A stretch of 64,000 nt of DNA from Tubiluchus corallicola (lineage: Eukaryota > Priapulida > Priapulimorpha > Priapulimorphida > Tubiluchidae). The DNA lies in contig JAQGDQ010000459.1 in NCBI GenBank assembly GCA_030141605.1, positions 118,668 to 182,667 on the forward strand, written 5' to 3'. Positions 32,906-52,613 of this stretch are shown piece after piece. A program made the translations under genes and the position numbers. The notes beneath the pieces were generated by a model. That model had not been told where the DNA came from. It did not search any database and saw only the letters and a list, made by a program, of their open reading frames with translations. How positions within the stretch are numbered: the first letter of the stretch is position 1; every line of letters starts with the position of its first letter.

Positions 32906-35800
32906 AGTTTTACAATGATTACATGATATCTTTACAAATTTGTCCTTTTAAGAGCACAAAAGAGTGTCATAAGTTACCAATGATACAACCCTTTTGTACC
33001 AACGCACAGTACAGCTTACATAAAACAAAAAAGGCGCCACTGCTAAGTAGTGTGTAACTAGTCGTTAAAAGACAAACATCCGTAGTACCACTTTCACTGT
33101 TTTGCTACATAGACGCCGGATCAGAAATAGCCCTGCCTACGGGAAACTAGAGAAAAATTTCTAGGTCAAAACAATTTTCTTGCTCGCAGCAAGTCGGCAG
33201 CTACAGTTTACCTTCGTTCGTCTCTACAACGTGTTTCGGGTCGTAGAGGTTAATTCAGATCGCCGCCGCTAGATGGCGCAATCGCTTTTTGCTCTGTCTA
33301 TGAAATGTTCTTCATTTTTGCTAATTATACCGCGTGGCTTATAGTCTTTTCTGGGGGTGGGGGAGTGGAGTAAAACAACAAATAATGGTATGGATTGACT
33401 TGTTACATGAAAGTACTACGCATGTATTAGTGAATTAGTCATACCGTCAAATTTTAATGTGGAAATGTCGTGGGTTTCGCCAGCTCGTAATCCTGGTCAG
33501 TAGACCTAGATAGGTTTGAACAGTGAGTTGAAGAAGTCAAGATCCCTCAACAAATTTCGTAAATGTCTCGCAAGCTTATCAGGGGCGGAACTAGGGGGGG
33601 CGCACCCCCTGCAAAATCGGACAAATAAATTTTTTGCAGTGAAAATTGCAGTTCGCATGTAATCATTTTCAATATGAATTAGAATTAGGTAAAAAAATGT
33701 TTGGTAGCTTCAGTGTGCGTGCAGACAAAACTCAGTGTGCATAGAGGTGCCTATCACAGTGTAGGCCTACAGGTACCACACACAGTCACAGGCTCTACAC
33801 ACAGGCCAACAGGTCTGAGTGCACAGCTATAGGATGCTGGTGTAGCAGCGGTACCATGCTGAAATTTGAGACTTTTTGAAAACTTTAGACTTTTTTGTCC
33901 AAGGAAGTATCGTTCCACATTTCATTTTGACATTATTTCCTGCGTATTATTTTCTTAAAACTTGTGTGTGATAAATTTCTGTAAATAACAATTTAGTTAG
34001 AGGCACATTAATAACGTTAGGTTAACTGAGAGTTAATTCTCTCATTATTGCTCTCGCCGTCCTACACACATGCTAATTATAGGCCTGCATGCAGTATAAA
34101 AGGGGTTAAAATTGGCTTAACCATTATTTAAACACTTCGGATACCTCGCCCTCCCAGAAAATTGTATGTATTATAACAGTGTATGTCATGTTCTTTGGCT
34201 TTTACGATTGTTTTTTTTTTACTTTTATTTCACAACGATGATATAACTTTTTTCTTCGGTACATAAACGCCATCGTACGAAAAGTGCAATCTGTGGGCAA
34301 AATACTTGACTTGATTAACTGGTAATAAGGCCATTGTTATTTCAATAAATATATACATTAACTAATTATATACAGTTAACAAAGGCGAAAAATTACAAAA
34401 AAATATCAAATTCCATTCAATTCGTTTGAATGGGCGTGCGTTCGGTTTGTACATTGCTCTCCACTTTGACAGTCTTAAACACAATTTGAAACACAACATT
34501 GATGGTGTTGTACATATTAATGCTTATGTTGTTAATATTATGCATTGTAATAAATTATTATGATAAAAAATTTAAATGATACGTACATATACTTGCATCC
34601 CTCAGATCTCGAAGGAAAAAACTATTCACGAAGATGTGTATGAACCTATCTTAACACACTTATTTATTTAATTATTCATTCGCTTATTCACTGCCACACA
34701 CATCAAACACAAACGCAAAAAAGAGGTTGCAATTATACAAGAACATCATAAAACCATTCAAGACAGTATTTTTGACGGACGTGTATAAGATGTTTAGATT
34801 ATAGAGTATATATAATAAATTATCTAGCTGCTTGAATAAACCTACTAGATATCAATGTATCAGCAAACTAACCTTAACAAACCAATAAACGTAGCTTCAC
34901 ATTATAGGGTTTACAAAAGCTATAGAAAAAAATACGGTGAGTTCCAAAGCCTAATAATATGGATCGCATAACGAATTAATGTTCATAGTCAGTGATCTTT
35001 GGACCTATTTAACAAATGGATGGGTGACAGTCAGAAAATTGTTGTTCTAAGCAGTCTTGAGATAAAGTAAGAAGTTTAAATAGCAAACATGATGTATGCA
35101 AAAACGAAAACAAGATACCAGTGTGGGATCCCCCATCGCAGCATCCTTCAAGATCCCACAATGACTTTCTTTTCCATCCTCCACCACACCTAAATTAATG
35201 AGCGCATAATTACACATTAATTGCTGTTAGAAAAGTATAAACATTTCAGCGCGCAAAAACCACGCATAGGAAACTTAATACGAAAAACATTTTATGGGTT
35301 TTGGTGGGCGTGGTGGGTATGATGTTGGGGTGGTATAGTAACGTGCTGTGTTTTTAGTCGTTTACAAACAAAATGCTTTACGTGGTCTGGCTCTTAAATT
35401 ATTGAATAGTGATTATAACTTCATACAAAAAACGGTTTTAACACAATAGGGCACACATACGGCAAGTTTAGCTTAAAGTAGTTTTTGCTTGTATTTTTTA
35501 GGGATCATGTGACGCGGATCTTCACATTTCAGTGAATCTGCGTTTTGCGGATGCGGACACGTCAGTTACGGACTTCGCAAGTTTGAATTTGTAAAATTAG
35601 GCTCAATAATATTAGGAATCAAATTAAAATTGAAACTAAAAGCTTCCTGTAGCAATTAGGGTATAATATATTATGAACAGCTAGGGTATATATATATATA
35701 TATGTATAATTGGACGTTTTTGGACGTTTTTTGCAAAACTTGTACGTCTGAGATCTGGAGAACGGGACGGTCCATGGGTGGTGCTGGCTATGGATAGATA
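32906..35800. other. Intergenic, no gene recognised
   Basis: AT-rich with no supportable coding region. At 33580 'aggggcggaactagggggg' resembles the outer end of a hAT-type DNA transposon, but I found no partner end. A (TA)n run lies near 35690-35702. Confidence 0.45.
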
Positions 35801-35803
35801 GCC

Positions 35804-36200
35804 CGTTCAGCGGTGGGTGTCATAGGCGTATTTAGAATTTGCGAGAGGGCCACGGCGTTCCGAACGGGCATTTTCCCGGACCCAACTCGCGATTTTTTCG
35901 AAATGTTGACCAAACAGCATGCGGGAAAAACGTTCTAGCGGCGCCTGGTGGGACTCTTGGAAGGAGGTATACGGGTCTTTAGAAAAGAGGAAGAACAGGG
36001 CTACACGATGATATAGGCTATATTTTAGGACACGTCCACCAAAAGGCCGTCCATTATACTCTGCCTATAACTTTAATTCAGTAAACGCTGTTGCTGGCTC
36101 TGCGTTAGGTAAGTAAGCAAACACTGGGTAGGATGTTTGCGTATTTTTGATTATGCGTGTATTTATAAGCAACATTTTTGGCGGGGCCTTTGCTAGTTAT
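35804..36200. repeat. Dispersed repeat family D, copy 2
   Basis: Matches 1-475, with about 55 bp missing near 36045. Class unknown. Confidence 0.8.
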
Positions 36201-36765
36201 AAAAATATTATGCATTAATTGTTAGCCAAAATTGTAAAATCAATTTTAATTGTAGCTTTTCTTACCACATTTAGGCATCACAAGCAGGAGGCGATATTTT
36301 TGATAGCAACAAAATATAGAAAAACAAATAAGCAGATTTTTCCCATTCTATCAGGTTAAATCGGCAAAATTTTCGTGCAAACAAGTGATAAGTATTCGTC
36401 TTTGAGACGTCTAGCAGATGAAGCTGTTTGATCTTTTGCTTCCCAAAAATTTTGTTGATTTTCAAACGTTTGTTTGCTATTTATCATTCAGAAATCTTCA
36501 TGTGAAATGACTCCAAAAGATAGCTGTTGGGGAAGCTTTATTAGATTCGATCAGACTAGGTTAGATTACTGAGATTAGATATATTTTATATCCACTGTTA
36601 AATTATAATGTGTAAATGTTTGCATTTTCGTCAACAGATGGCGCCCGGAGTAATGTAAATAGAGAGTTAGAAAACATCAACAAGAATGCATAAAGAGGAT
36701 TTCTTCGCGTTGTTATTTCAATTATTAAGATTTTGCTATAGTAATTGTTTTTAATGAGTTAGGGT

Positions 36766-36812
36766 TGGGTTGGGTTTAGGATTAGGGTTAGGGTTAGGGT
36801 TGGTTTTATATA
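36766..36812 (+). repeat. Interstitial telomere-like tract
   Basis: 'gttagggttgggttgggttt' followed by 'ggattagggttagggttagg': several TTAGGG units, the animal telomere repeat. Too short to be a chromosome end here. It could be a scar of break repair. Confidence 0.75.
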
Positions 36813-37134
36813 CATATACTGTTACTTGTTGTTCCTGTATCCCACTAACAAAAGGCTGTGTACCACCTTTTAGACTTGTACCCAGTAAAATTCACTCAGT
36901 AAAATAAAGTGAAATAAAACCAATAATGCAAATTAATTTTAGGAAAAGTTTGAATAAGTATTTACTCAAAAACATGTGATTTGATATTTTTTACCGTAAT
37001 TATGCAATTTTACCTGCACTTTTACTTTATTTACACATATTTGTGTGTTTATTTTGCACTTTATCTGTAATTTTAATTTCTATACATTCTCGATACATTT
37101 TACGATGTTTTTAATAGACATTATCAATCTCTTG

Positions 37135-37335
37135 ACTTCTCTTCATACGTGTATCATAAATATAAATAAATAAATAACAAATAAATAAATTAAAAAATAA
37201 AAAATAAAGAAATGAAAAAGTAAATAAAAATAAATAAAAAAATAAATAAATCTCTTTACTTCTCTTCGTACACGTATCATCAATATAAATAAATAAATAA
37301 AAAATAAACAAATAAACAAAAAAATAAACTGCACT
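37135..37335. repeat. A-rich (AAAT)n block, two copies
   Basis: 'acttctcttc' then 'acgtgtatcat' then AAAT repeats occurs at 37135 and again at about 37257. Confidence 0.8.
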
Positions 37336-37699
37336 TGTTTTCTTTCTGTTTTTCTGCAACCAATCTCATATTTCGCTTTTCTAGCGCCTAACCCTGTATG
37401 GCTACAAGAACTGGGTCTTGTTTCGCGGGCATTAGGGCAATTTCTATGCCCATAAGAAGCCGTCTACCACCCCCGGGCAAATCCTTGACTTGGTGAGGTT
37501 TGACTTTCAAGTGGTTGGAAGTTTGCAATGCTACAGTTACTAGTGATGGTATTACACTGGGGTCACGTTTTACTATGAAACCGGAAGTAGCATACGGACC
37601 TCCTTTAAAAGAGCGTGGACAGAATAAGAGATGCCAATATCTTATACGCACGCAATAAATTTTAACTATAAGATCAGCCTTAGTTACGTTGTATAATAC

Positions 37700-37715
37700 T
37701 GCGCAAGATAACGTT

Positions 37716-37749
<34 letters not shown>

Positions 37750-37975
37750 CATTATGATGTAATTCGTCTTCGATTTCATTTCTTAAACAATATGAGCATA
37801 TACGAGTCTCAGATGGGATTTTTCCAGGCTTAACGTACCTCCCTCTTTCAATACACAAAGTATGAGAGCTGATAAACCTACGTGAATAATTTTCTTCGAG
37901 TTGTACTGTTTACTTACCTCGTTTATTTGACTTCGTTCAAAGTTCGCTTTCCGCTTAAGTTTATAGGACACGTGT
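37700..37975 (-). pseudogene. Retroelement C-terminal zinc-cluster fragment
   Basis: On the minus strand 37858-37760 reads 'CIERGRYVKPGKIPSETRI' then 'CSYCLRNEIEDELHH', the Cys-x-x-Cys ... Glu-x-x-x-His cluster common at the C-terminus of LINE-type polymerases. It is cut off by a (TTG)n run at 37718-37745. The upstream frame (37971-37783) is shifted. A relic only. Confidence 0.55.
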
Positions 37976-38284
37976 AAGTGATTGCAGAATAGTTTTGCGC
38001 TGATATGTGCATAGAGTTGTATATTTATTTAAAAGTATAGAAAAACCACGCCTTCTGTGAGTAACATGTGTAAAATACGCTATAATATTTTACATAGGCA
38101 ATTTAGTTATTTTGAGAACTAAAACTTTTTTTCAGTGATTGCTGCACTATGAGTGAAAGCGTGCTGTTTAAGACTGGTTTAAATGAAATTTTGTGGAAAT
38201 TTTTGGTTTTTCTATACTTCATAGTGTGTGACTAAGTGTTCAAATATAAAGTGTTCGTCATTGGATTTACTAACGCTAGTGCTG

Positions 38285-38364
38285 CTGTTGGTGTCGCTGT
38301 TGTCGTTGTTGTCATTGTAATAGTAGTAGTAGTAGTAGTGATGGTGCTGGTGGTGGTAGTAGTA

Positions 38365-38427
<63 letters not shown>

Positions 38428-38428
38428 C

Positions 38429-38483
<55 letters not shown>

Positions 38484-38484
38484 T

Positions 38485-38550
<66 letters not shown>

Positions 38551-38655
38551 AAGGTAGTAGTAGTAGTGCTTCTAGTAGTAGTAGTAGTAGTAGTAGTAGC
38601 AGTAGTAGTTGTTGCTGCTTTTGTTGTTGTTGTTGTTGTCGCCATTGACATTATC
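38285..38655. repeat. (GTA)n/(GTT)n trinucleotide array
   Basis: About 300 bp of GTA repeats grading into GTT. The poly-Val and poly-Thr frames are artefacts. Confidence 0.97.
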
Positions 38656-38659
38656 ATCG

Positions 38660-39405
38660 TCGCCACCGTCGTCGTCGTAACCTGTAACATTTGTTTATCG
38701 ATTTTTAGAGCGTACGGCAGTGTTTTGCTGCCCAAACACTTAGCGAGCTTGATGAGCTTGATAGATCCATCATACCGGATACGGTGTGAAGAGACCTTTA
38801 TACGTATTTAATTTGCTGTATCTTTTTTACAGTTGTGTCCTGATCGTCTTCTATTCAAAGTGTTAAAGAGTGAGCGAGGAAAAATGATAAGAATGCACTG
38901 AGTACTGGTTGTAGAGAACCATGACGAAACAATGACGTCACAAAGAAACCACGTCATAGATACGAAAGAGCCTCCTGGTAATACTGCTTAACATTAAAAC
39001 TATAATTGCGAAACACAATACAGTAACATGCCACCTTATAAATCAGATTTTTTCCACTGAGGCTTTTATCTATGGAATTCCATGTCAGATAATTGATCTC
39101 ACAAAATTTGCAAACTCCCCCCCCCCCACCCCCTAAATTCGAGATTAATCCTTCTTATTAGTAACTGCTAGAATTTTCTGTACAGAATTAACTCATTTCT
39201 GTATAACTCTTATATCTGGCCAAAGATGTCACTGCGCAGTAGCCTTTTACGTGTTTTAGAATTATTTGTTTATTACGGTCTTTTTTGTTTGAATCTACTT
39301 CCAATAAGTTGTTGAAGTTTACAGGACTGGCAGGGCAGCACGTGGTATAGTTCAGAGAAGGGAGGATATCACTTTCTCGTTTATCCGCATCCGTAAGAAC
39401 TGCAT
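38660..39405. other. Intergenic, nothing recognised
   Basis: Includes a poly-C run near 39118-39128. No gene supported. Confidence 0.45.
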
Positions 39406-39407
39406 TT

Positions 39408-39730
39408 GTACATATAAGCATCAGCAAAATCTGAAACTGTACATATCCGCATCAGCAAAATCTGAAACTGTACATATCCGCATCAGCAAAATCTGAAACT
39501 GTACATATCCGCATCAGCAAAATCTGTAACTGTACATATCCGCATCCGCAAGATCTGCAACTCGTACATCGGCATCAGCAAAATCTGAAACTGTACATAT
39601 CCGCATCAGCAAAATCTGTAACTGTACATATCCGCATCGGAAAAATCTGCAAACACATATCCGCATCCGCAAGATCTGCAACTCGTACCTCGGCATCAGC
39701 AAAATCTGCAACTGTATATATGCGCATCCT
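39408..39730. repeat. About 30-bp tandem repeat, roughly 10 units
   Basis: The unit is about 'catatccgcatcagcaaaat' plus 'ctgaaactgta'. Variants with 'gcaagatctgcaactcg' are interleaved, giving a higher-order pattern. 'ccgcatcag' words recur at 40280-40300. Confidence 0.93.
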
Positions 39731-40339
39731 TTGGAATGGCGAACTGAGTGAAAATTGAATATCCGCATAATCCGCATAATACAGTAGCCAACAAATAGGT
39801 TTTTTGTATGAAGTTCGGAGTTATAATCGCGAATCAATAATAAATTACTAGCCAGACCCCCCCCCCCCCCAATTTTGCTTGTAAACCTTCATCGACGATT
39901 CACACAGCACGATGTACATAGTACATCACTCGACCAAATCGTACCCATCACACTACAAACGATAAACCACAATAAAAGCTTGAGTAAAAAAACTATAATA
40001 TTTGTAATTACAAGCAATGTTTTGCGTCTGGAAATTTCCAGGACATAGGGAAGCAGGAAGAAGCAGGAGGTGATGAGGACATCTTAAAATAAACTAGTGA
40101 TGAAAGGTGTTTAACGTGCTAACAGGTCTTTTAATGCACAAGAGAAAGCGTAAAGAACTTGACTGCAAATGCTTGAAAATTGATCTTACTAAAGTGACTT
40201 TTGCGCGCTGCTTAAAATCCGCTTAAATTTCGCTTAAAATCCATCCGCAATTTTAATATAAAAATATCCTCCGTTTTAATATGTATCAGCATCGGCAAAT
40301 CTGCTATCCGCCCTTCTCTGGCATAGTCAAATTTTATAA

Positions 40340-40780
40340 TAATAACAATAAATCTTTATTATAGAAATGAATATATATATATACACAAAGGTGCCTCTTT
40401 TTGCAGGCTCAGATCAACAAATTACATTTTCACATAACAAATCTTTTAAATCCAGTTTCACACTATGTACAACGAATAACATTTTATACTTAAATTAGAT
40501 ATAATTTCAAACGAATCACAAGTATTATACAAACAAATTAACTTTACACAACTACATAATTTATTTTTGTATACTCGAGCGGGCCTAAATTAACAATTAC
40601 TTAGTATAAAATTGTCTCTGATCAGGTTAGTGAAAGCCATTATTAAATTTTTATCAGATTGAGTCATAATATTACGTGTATAATTGGCATCAGCTATTTC
40701 CATGAACGACATTCTTTTTGCATTATCTACTTTATTACATCTGAATAAAATGTGTATAGTCTGATATAGTATGTATAGTC
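40340..40780 (-). pseudogene. LINE 3' end
   Basis: On the minus strand 40770-40590 reads 'TIHILFRCNKVDNAKRMSF' then 'FTNLIRDNFILSNC' and a stop, the end of a LINE polyprotein. The rest is 3' UTR ending with an AATAAAGATTTATTG tail near 40345. Confidence 0.55.
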
Positions 40781-40999
40781 AAAGCTGGAAGTTGTATTCA
40801 TCAGCCATCTTATTTTACTTAAATAGAACTGGAAGAGAGGGCGCCACCTCTGCCCAAGCCAAGAACGTCATCACCAGCTGCTCCTAGTGTTGACGACTGT
40901 GTGGGCGCAACGCTGACTGAAACAATGCCATTATACACCGTGAGTAGCAATGCAATTATACACTGTAAATGACGGTGATTTTTTTTACACTGTGAGTAC

Positions 41000-42103
<1,104 letters not shown>

Positions 42104-43005
42104 CTGTGGGCAGCCATTGTCATTATGTACTGTGAATAGAAATGTTATTAAGTGAATACTTAGGACATTATATCATGTCTTTCCTGAAGCTGTTTTACTA
42201 CATTTTGCATGTTAAAGTTAAATTTTAACTTATAAAAATTATTAAGTAGCATTGAAGCGGAAGAAAAAAAGTTTTAACTCCTCCAAGACTGTAAGCATTT
42301 GCTACATTTTGCATAAGTTAATTAAAATCTGCTCTCACTAAGCAATGACGTTATATTTGGTAATTTTTGTAGGTTTCTACTCTTATACAATGAAGTTTGA
42401 TGCAAAATTAATTATGAAGTGCATTTGCTCACCTTAGACAAATGAAAAATAGATTTTTGACGAAAAAATTGAAAAAACGTCCAGTAACTGCAGTGTTTGC
42501 ACTGTAACAATGTACAGTATCACTTGTGTGAAGTCGGCTAATGCAGAAAATTTCAACTATCCAGACATAACACTCATATACACTTTGGACTCAAGTCTAC
42601 TCAACTGTAAGGAGAAATTCCTGTTAAACGATGGAACGATCTTAATTTACCCTTGATTGACCGATTCGTTTTTCCTGGAACTCTGTACAACAGACAATTC
42701 TCTTGGGCTGCAGCAAGCAGGCGATCAATAAAATTGTGTGTACGATCATGCAAGTGCAAGTGTACACCAGACTAAACTACTTAGTAGGCTAAGTTGGAGT
42801 GCCTGAAAAGCGGGTGTTTTTCTTAATTTTATCCAATTAAATCACTTATAAATGTTTAAACAAATAGCATGAATGGATAGCCGAGATGCTGCTGAATAGA
42901 ACAGTACCTAATTTGTGATCATTTAGTTATGTCTGTGATCGTACAGTAGCAGTAAAGTCATAGGTCTGATAAGACGCGGTCGCAAAAGTGTTAAAATGTT
43001 CACGT
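42104..43005. other. Intergenic, nothing recognised
   Basis: AT-rich. A 5' untranslated exon of the SH2 gene could lie here but I cannot identify it. Confidence 0.4.
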
Positions 43006-43009
43006 CTTT

Positions 43010-43320
43010 GTATCACCATCCCAGTTGCACCACTGATTCACCAAAAACACATTATTGATCTTATTGACGATATAAAACAATTTAACGTTTGTTTAGTTAG
43101 TGAGGTGTGTGCTACGAATGCTCTGAACATTTCTCATGCTTTACTCAGTATTGTTTAAGCTTATTTCAAACAACTTACCGATAAAACGGCTCTGGCTAAC
43201 GGTTATTACAGGAGTTTGAATTTTCAAGTTTTATGCAGCGTTGCTGCTAATACAAGTTCTGTATGTAATAAGACACTGTGTAGGTGATACAATATTTCAA
43301 GTCGTACTTTTCAAGCTTTG
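43010..43320 (+). repeat. Dispersed repeat family B, copy
   Basis: Begins 'catcccagttgcaccactg' and continues 'gtgctacgaatgctctgaa' to 'gtatgtaataagac'. Same orientation as the copy at 29525. Confidence 0.8.
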
Positions 43321-43344
43321 TTTATGAAAAGCTTATGAAGACAA

Positions 43345-44159
43345 TAACCAGACTGTTTGTAATTCGAGGGTTTGGAGAAAAGGAATGAACCTCCTTGCAG
43401 TGGCTTTCCAATAACCAGAGAGTTTATAATTCTAGGGTTTGGAGAAGAATGAACTATCTTTGCAGCGGTTTTCCATTAACCAGAGAGTTTGTAATTCTAG
43501 GGTTTGGAGAAGAATAGAAGAAGGAACCATCTTTGCAGAGGTTTTCCATTAACCAGAGAGTTTGTAATTCTAGGGTTAGGGGAAGAATAGAAGAATGAAC
43601 CATCCTTGCTGTGGCTTTCCAATAACCAGACTGTTTGTAATTCTAGGGTTTGGAGAAGAATATAAGAATGAACCATCCTTGCTGTGGCTTTCCAATAACC
43701 AGACTATTTGTTATTCTAGGGTTTGGAGAAGAATAGAAGAATGAACCATTCTTGCTGTGGCTTTCCAATAACCAGACTGTTTGTAATTCTAGGGTTTGGA
43801 GAAGAATAGAAGAATGAACCATTCTTGCTGTGGCTTTCCAATAACCAGACTATTTGTAATTCTAGGGTTTGGAGAAGAATATAAGAATGAACCATCCTTG
43901 CTGTGGCTTTCCAATAACCAGACTGTTCGTAATTCTAGGGTTTGGAGAAGAATATAAGAATGAACCATCCTTGCTGTGGCTTTCCAATAACCAGACTATT
44001 TGTTATTCTAGCCGTTAGAAGAAGTACAGAAGAATGAACCATTCTTGCTGTGGCTTTCCAATAACCAGACTATTTGTTATTCTAGCCGTTAGAAGAAGTA
44101 CAGAAGAATGAACCATCTTTGCTGTGGCTTTCCAATAACCCAACTGTTTCATATTCTAG
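43345..44159 (+). repeat. 73-bp tandem array derived from a splice acceptor/exon edge
   Basis: About 11 units of 'ttccaataaccagactg' 'tttgtaattctagggtttgg' 'agaagaatagaagaatg' 'aaccatccttgctgtggct'. The last unit runs straight into the acceptor of the SH2 exon at 44160, and the exon's first 45 bases are alignable with the unit (both have 'tctagg' then TGGAgAAgAATGAA then TGCAG.GGTTT). Every unit therefore carries a 'ttctag' acceptor-like site. Confidence 0.9.
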
Positions 44160-49156
<4,997 letters not shown>

Positions 49157-49159
49157 TTG

Positions 49160-50500
49160 GCTGTCGCATTTGTTTCCATGGTAAAACGCCTTCCCGTATA
49201 CGGCCTGAATAAGTCGCAGTTGTTGTCTTTGTTGTTATTGTTGTTTCTTCTTGTTTGTTTGTCGCGGTAAGCGTGAGTAACTATTGATTTTCTTACAAAA
49301 ATGACACAGACAGTCTAAGAACTAATGTAACATCTGTAACTAAAGTTTAGCGTGAATCCCGTCATTTTAATCTGATGTTGAGGTGCCATGCAACAGTATG
49401 TCTTCACAATTCCAGCCATTCATGGTGATCGTGAAAAGGTCAAAGGTTAAGTGTACCAGACAACGCATTTGTGTACACTTGGCAACGCCATGCAACCCAT
49501 GCTATTATAATCGTAACAATTTATGAGCTAGCTAGAACCTTACCTAGTTCATTTTCTCTTGTTCCCAGGCAAAATCCAGCTAGTTAATCACTCTATGCAC
49601 AGACTAATGCATAATTAAGTAGAGTCCACGTAAAACAACTGATGTTACTGAACTGATGTGGCAGATGGATTTGTTTTACCCACATGCCACGTGACGATTG
49701 TAGTTAAGATGGGTTGCTGCGTACGCTTAACCTTTGACCTACATTAACAACGCATGCGAACAACGAAGCTATAACTAGGTTTATTAAGCTGTAGAAAGAG
49801 GCAGTGCTTGAATGCACATTATGCAACATTGATTAATTAATAACTGATCGATAATTTAACGCTTACGTAACATAAAAGTATGTTAGGAGGCCGAGGTCAA
49901 ACGTTGTGTATCTTTTCTGTAAATATTTAAAAAATTTCATAGAACTTGTCTTCGAAGATTTCCTCGCTTTCCTGAATTTTCCGTACACACAATAGGTCGC
50001 ACATTGGTTTAAATCCGGGTGTTCAACTAGCTCGGCGACCTTACACCAGAATACGCAAGCTATCAAGTAATTTCTTACATTTCGCGGGAGATCAACGCTG
50101 TGCAGCTCCACAATTAATTTACAAGTTAGCCTTTACGAATCAGTATTGAAATTATTGATTTTTGGGAAGTGTTTTTGCTGTGGTTTGTAACCAAAGAAGA
50201 ATTCAGTATTAAGTTTTCCTGTATTGTGTAACAATGACGTGAAATTTTGAAATAATTTATTTGTTTTAAATGTGATACTGTATAGTAAGATACTAATGCG
50301 TGCACCCGTACAGTAATGTATTTTATATCTAAAAATGTATGTTAAAAATCTCTAAAATTTTGTTTATTTTAGAAGAATCACATGTGAAAGGGCATGTATA
50401 AAAGAAATAATCATGTTTTTTTATATCTGGAAATGGATTTATAAAGCATTGGGTGGACTTGTTTTGTTTTGACAAATAGTGTATTTTATAGTTAAAAACA
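49160..50500. other. Intergenic, mostly featureless; holds a reversed family G fragment
   Basis: 49415-49500 reversed matches 47165-47235 and 61930-62035 ('aggtcaaaggttaagtgtac' word). An 82-aa minus frame at 49863-50111 has no recognised motif or splice support. No clear polyadenylation signal for the SH2 gene was located. Confidence 0.5.
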
Positions 50501-50504
50501 ACGT

Positions 50505-51095
50505 AGCCTTACTAAAAACTTTTACATTAAAAAATTGAAAACGTGATGAACGTTTCGACAGACTACTGCTGCTATCATCAGTGGTAAATTTACAAACGTA
50601 CAACCAGTTTATGTAGGCAGAACCTATTATGCACTAATTAACTAGTTAACAGAAGCCAAATGGGTAATGAATAAGCAGACCTGTAAAGAAATTGATACAG
50701 TAAATTATGCACTAATTATGTATTTAACAGAAGCTAAATGGGTAATTAATAAGCAGAGTAGTAAAGAAATTGATACAGTAAATTATGCACTAATTAAGTA
50801 GTTAGTAGAAACCAAATAGGTAACGAATAAGCAGACCAGTAAAGAAATTGATACAGTAAATTATGCACTAATTATGTATTTAACAGAAGCCAAATGGGTA
50901 ATTAATAAGCAGAGTAGTAAAGAAATTGATACAGTAAATTATGCACTAATTAAGTAGTTAACAGAAGCCAAATAGGTAATGATTAAGCAGACTAGTAAAG
51001 AAATTAATACAGTAAATTATGCACTAATTAAGTAGTTAACAGAAGCCAAATAGGTAATGTTTAAGCAGACCCAGTAAAGAAATTGATTTGACAGT
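50505..51095 (-). repeat. Dispersed repeat family C, copy 2, with six 78-bp tandem units
   Basis: The hairpin head 'aacgtttcgacagactactg' (50548-50570) is followed by about six units of 'aattatgcactaattaagta' 'gttaacagaagccaaat' 'aggtaatgattaagcagacc' 'agtaaagaaattgatac'. Units alternate between two subtypes (tagttaacagaagcc and tatttaacagaagcc). Confidence 0.9.
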
Positions 51096-51469
51096 ATTAA
51101 TTGTATTTTAAAAAATGTAGAAATCTTCTCACAGACTAAAAACGCAGTTTAGTGCAAACAAGATTAACTTACATTTTGTTAAAATAAAATAAGTCGCAGT
51201 TTTATTTCAATTTTGATTTATTTTTAATACATCAAGGAACACACGTATGATTTATATACGTGCACATAACGCTTGTCAAAGAATCACATTTGTTTTTTTC
51301 ATTGATTATACAGAAGCATCTACACAACACAAACAGTTACAACATTGTACAACAATTTACAACAGTTCAGCCAGTATATACAAGTTTAATGTCCTTTAGT
51401 TCGGCATTTCAGTAGAACTTCCATGCCCCTAAAATAGAAAAAAATGCGATGAAATTTTGCTGCTAGGCC

Positions 51470-52029
<560 letters not shown>

Positions 52030-52032
<3 letters not shown>

Positions 52033-52235
52033 AAAAAGGCACAGAAAACTCACAGGTAAAAATGTCACAGAAAAAAATTCACAGAAAAAAGTCACAGGGA
52101 AAAGTCACGTGGAAAAAGTCACAGTGAAAAAGTCACAGGGAAAAAACTACAGGAAAAAAAGTAACTCTAACGTTAATCCTAACCCTAGCCAAAATTAATT
52201 GTGACTTTTTTCATGACTTTTTTCCTGTGACGTCA
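52030..52235. repeat. 'aaaaagtcaca' direct and inverted repeats
   Basis: Eight or so 'cacaggaaaaagt' words on one side and 'gtgacttttttcatgac' plus 'tttttcctgtgacgtc' on the other can fold into a hairpin across 52150-52230. Confidence 0.75.
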
Positions 52236-52492
52236 TTACCAGTCTCCTACAAGATTCGGTGCTTGCACCTAGATGACTTGATACACACGTCAGCGCTAAA
52301 TTCCGGAAATGTTTCTGTTCAAAGACTGAACGCAATCACAGTAATTATTCCCGCCAAGAAAATTAGCATAACAAGTATCTCACTGTGGTACAGGTGGCGC
52401 CCTAATTGCATTTACCTGCTTTAGTAATTAGAAGGTATTCGCTAACCTGTGTCTTTTTATTGTTAACGAAACCGCCAAAAGAAACATTGAAA

Positions 52493-52507
52493 TCCTTATT
52501 TATTGGG
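52493..52507 (-). terminator. Candidate polyadenylation signal of the 132-aa secreted gene
   Basis: AATAAATAA on the minus strand, about 110 bp after the stop at 52614-52616. Confidence 0.45.
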
Positions 52508-52613
52508 TGGCGCCATAGGTGTACTGGCCGATTTCTCAAAGGGGAGAGCCACTTTTGCCCCCCCCCCCCTCGAAATACATTTCTCCTCTTACAGGATTAT
52601 TCTCTAGAACAAA

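Noticed and set aside
33575-33620. hAT-type terminal end 'aggggcggaactagg'
   Set aside because: No matching inverted end or target duplication found nearby, so no element could be delimited.
38232-38811. Poly-Val and poly-Thr frames
   Set aside because: GTA repeat artefacts.
39514-39837. 107-aa minus frame with repeated Asp-Ala-Asp motifs
   Set aside because: Reading of a 30-bp tandem repeat, without a plausible start or a domain.
49863-50111. 82-aa minus frame with four cysteines
   Set aside because: No signal, splice partner or family resemblance; length expected by chance.
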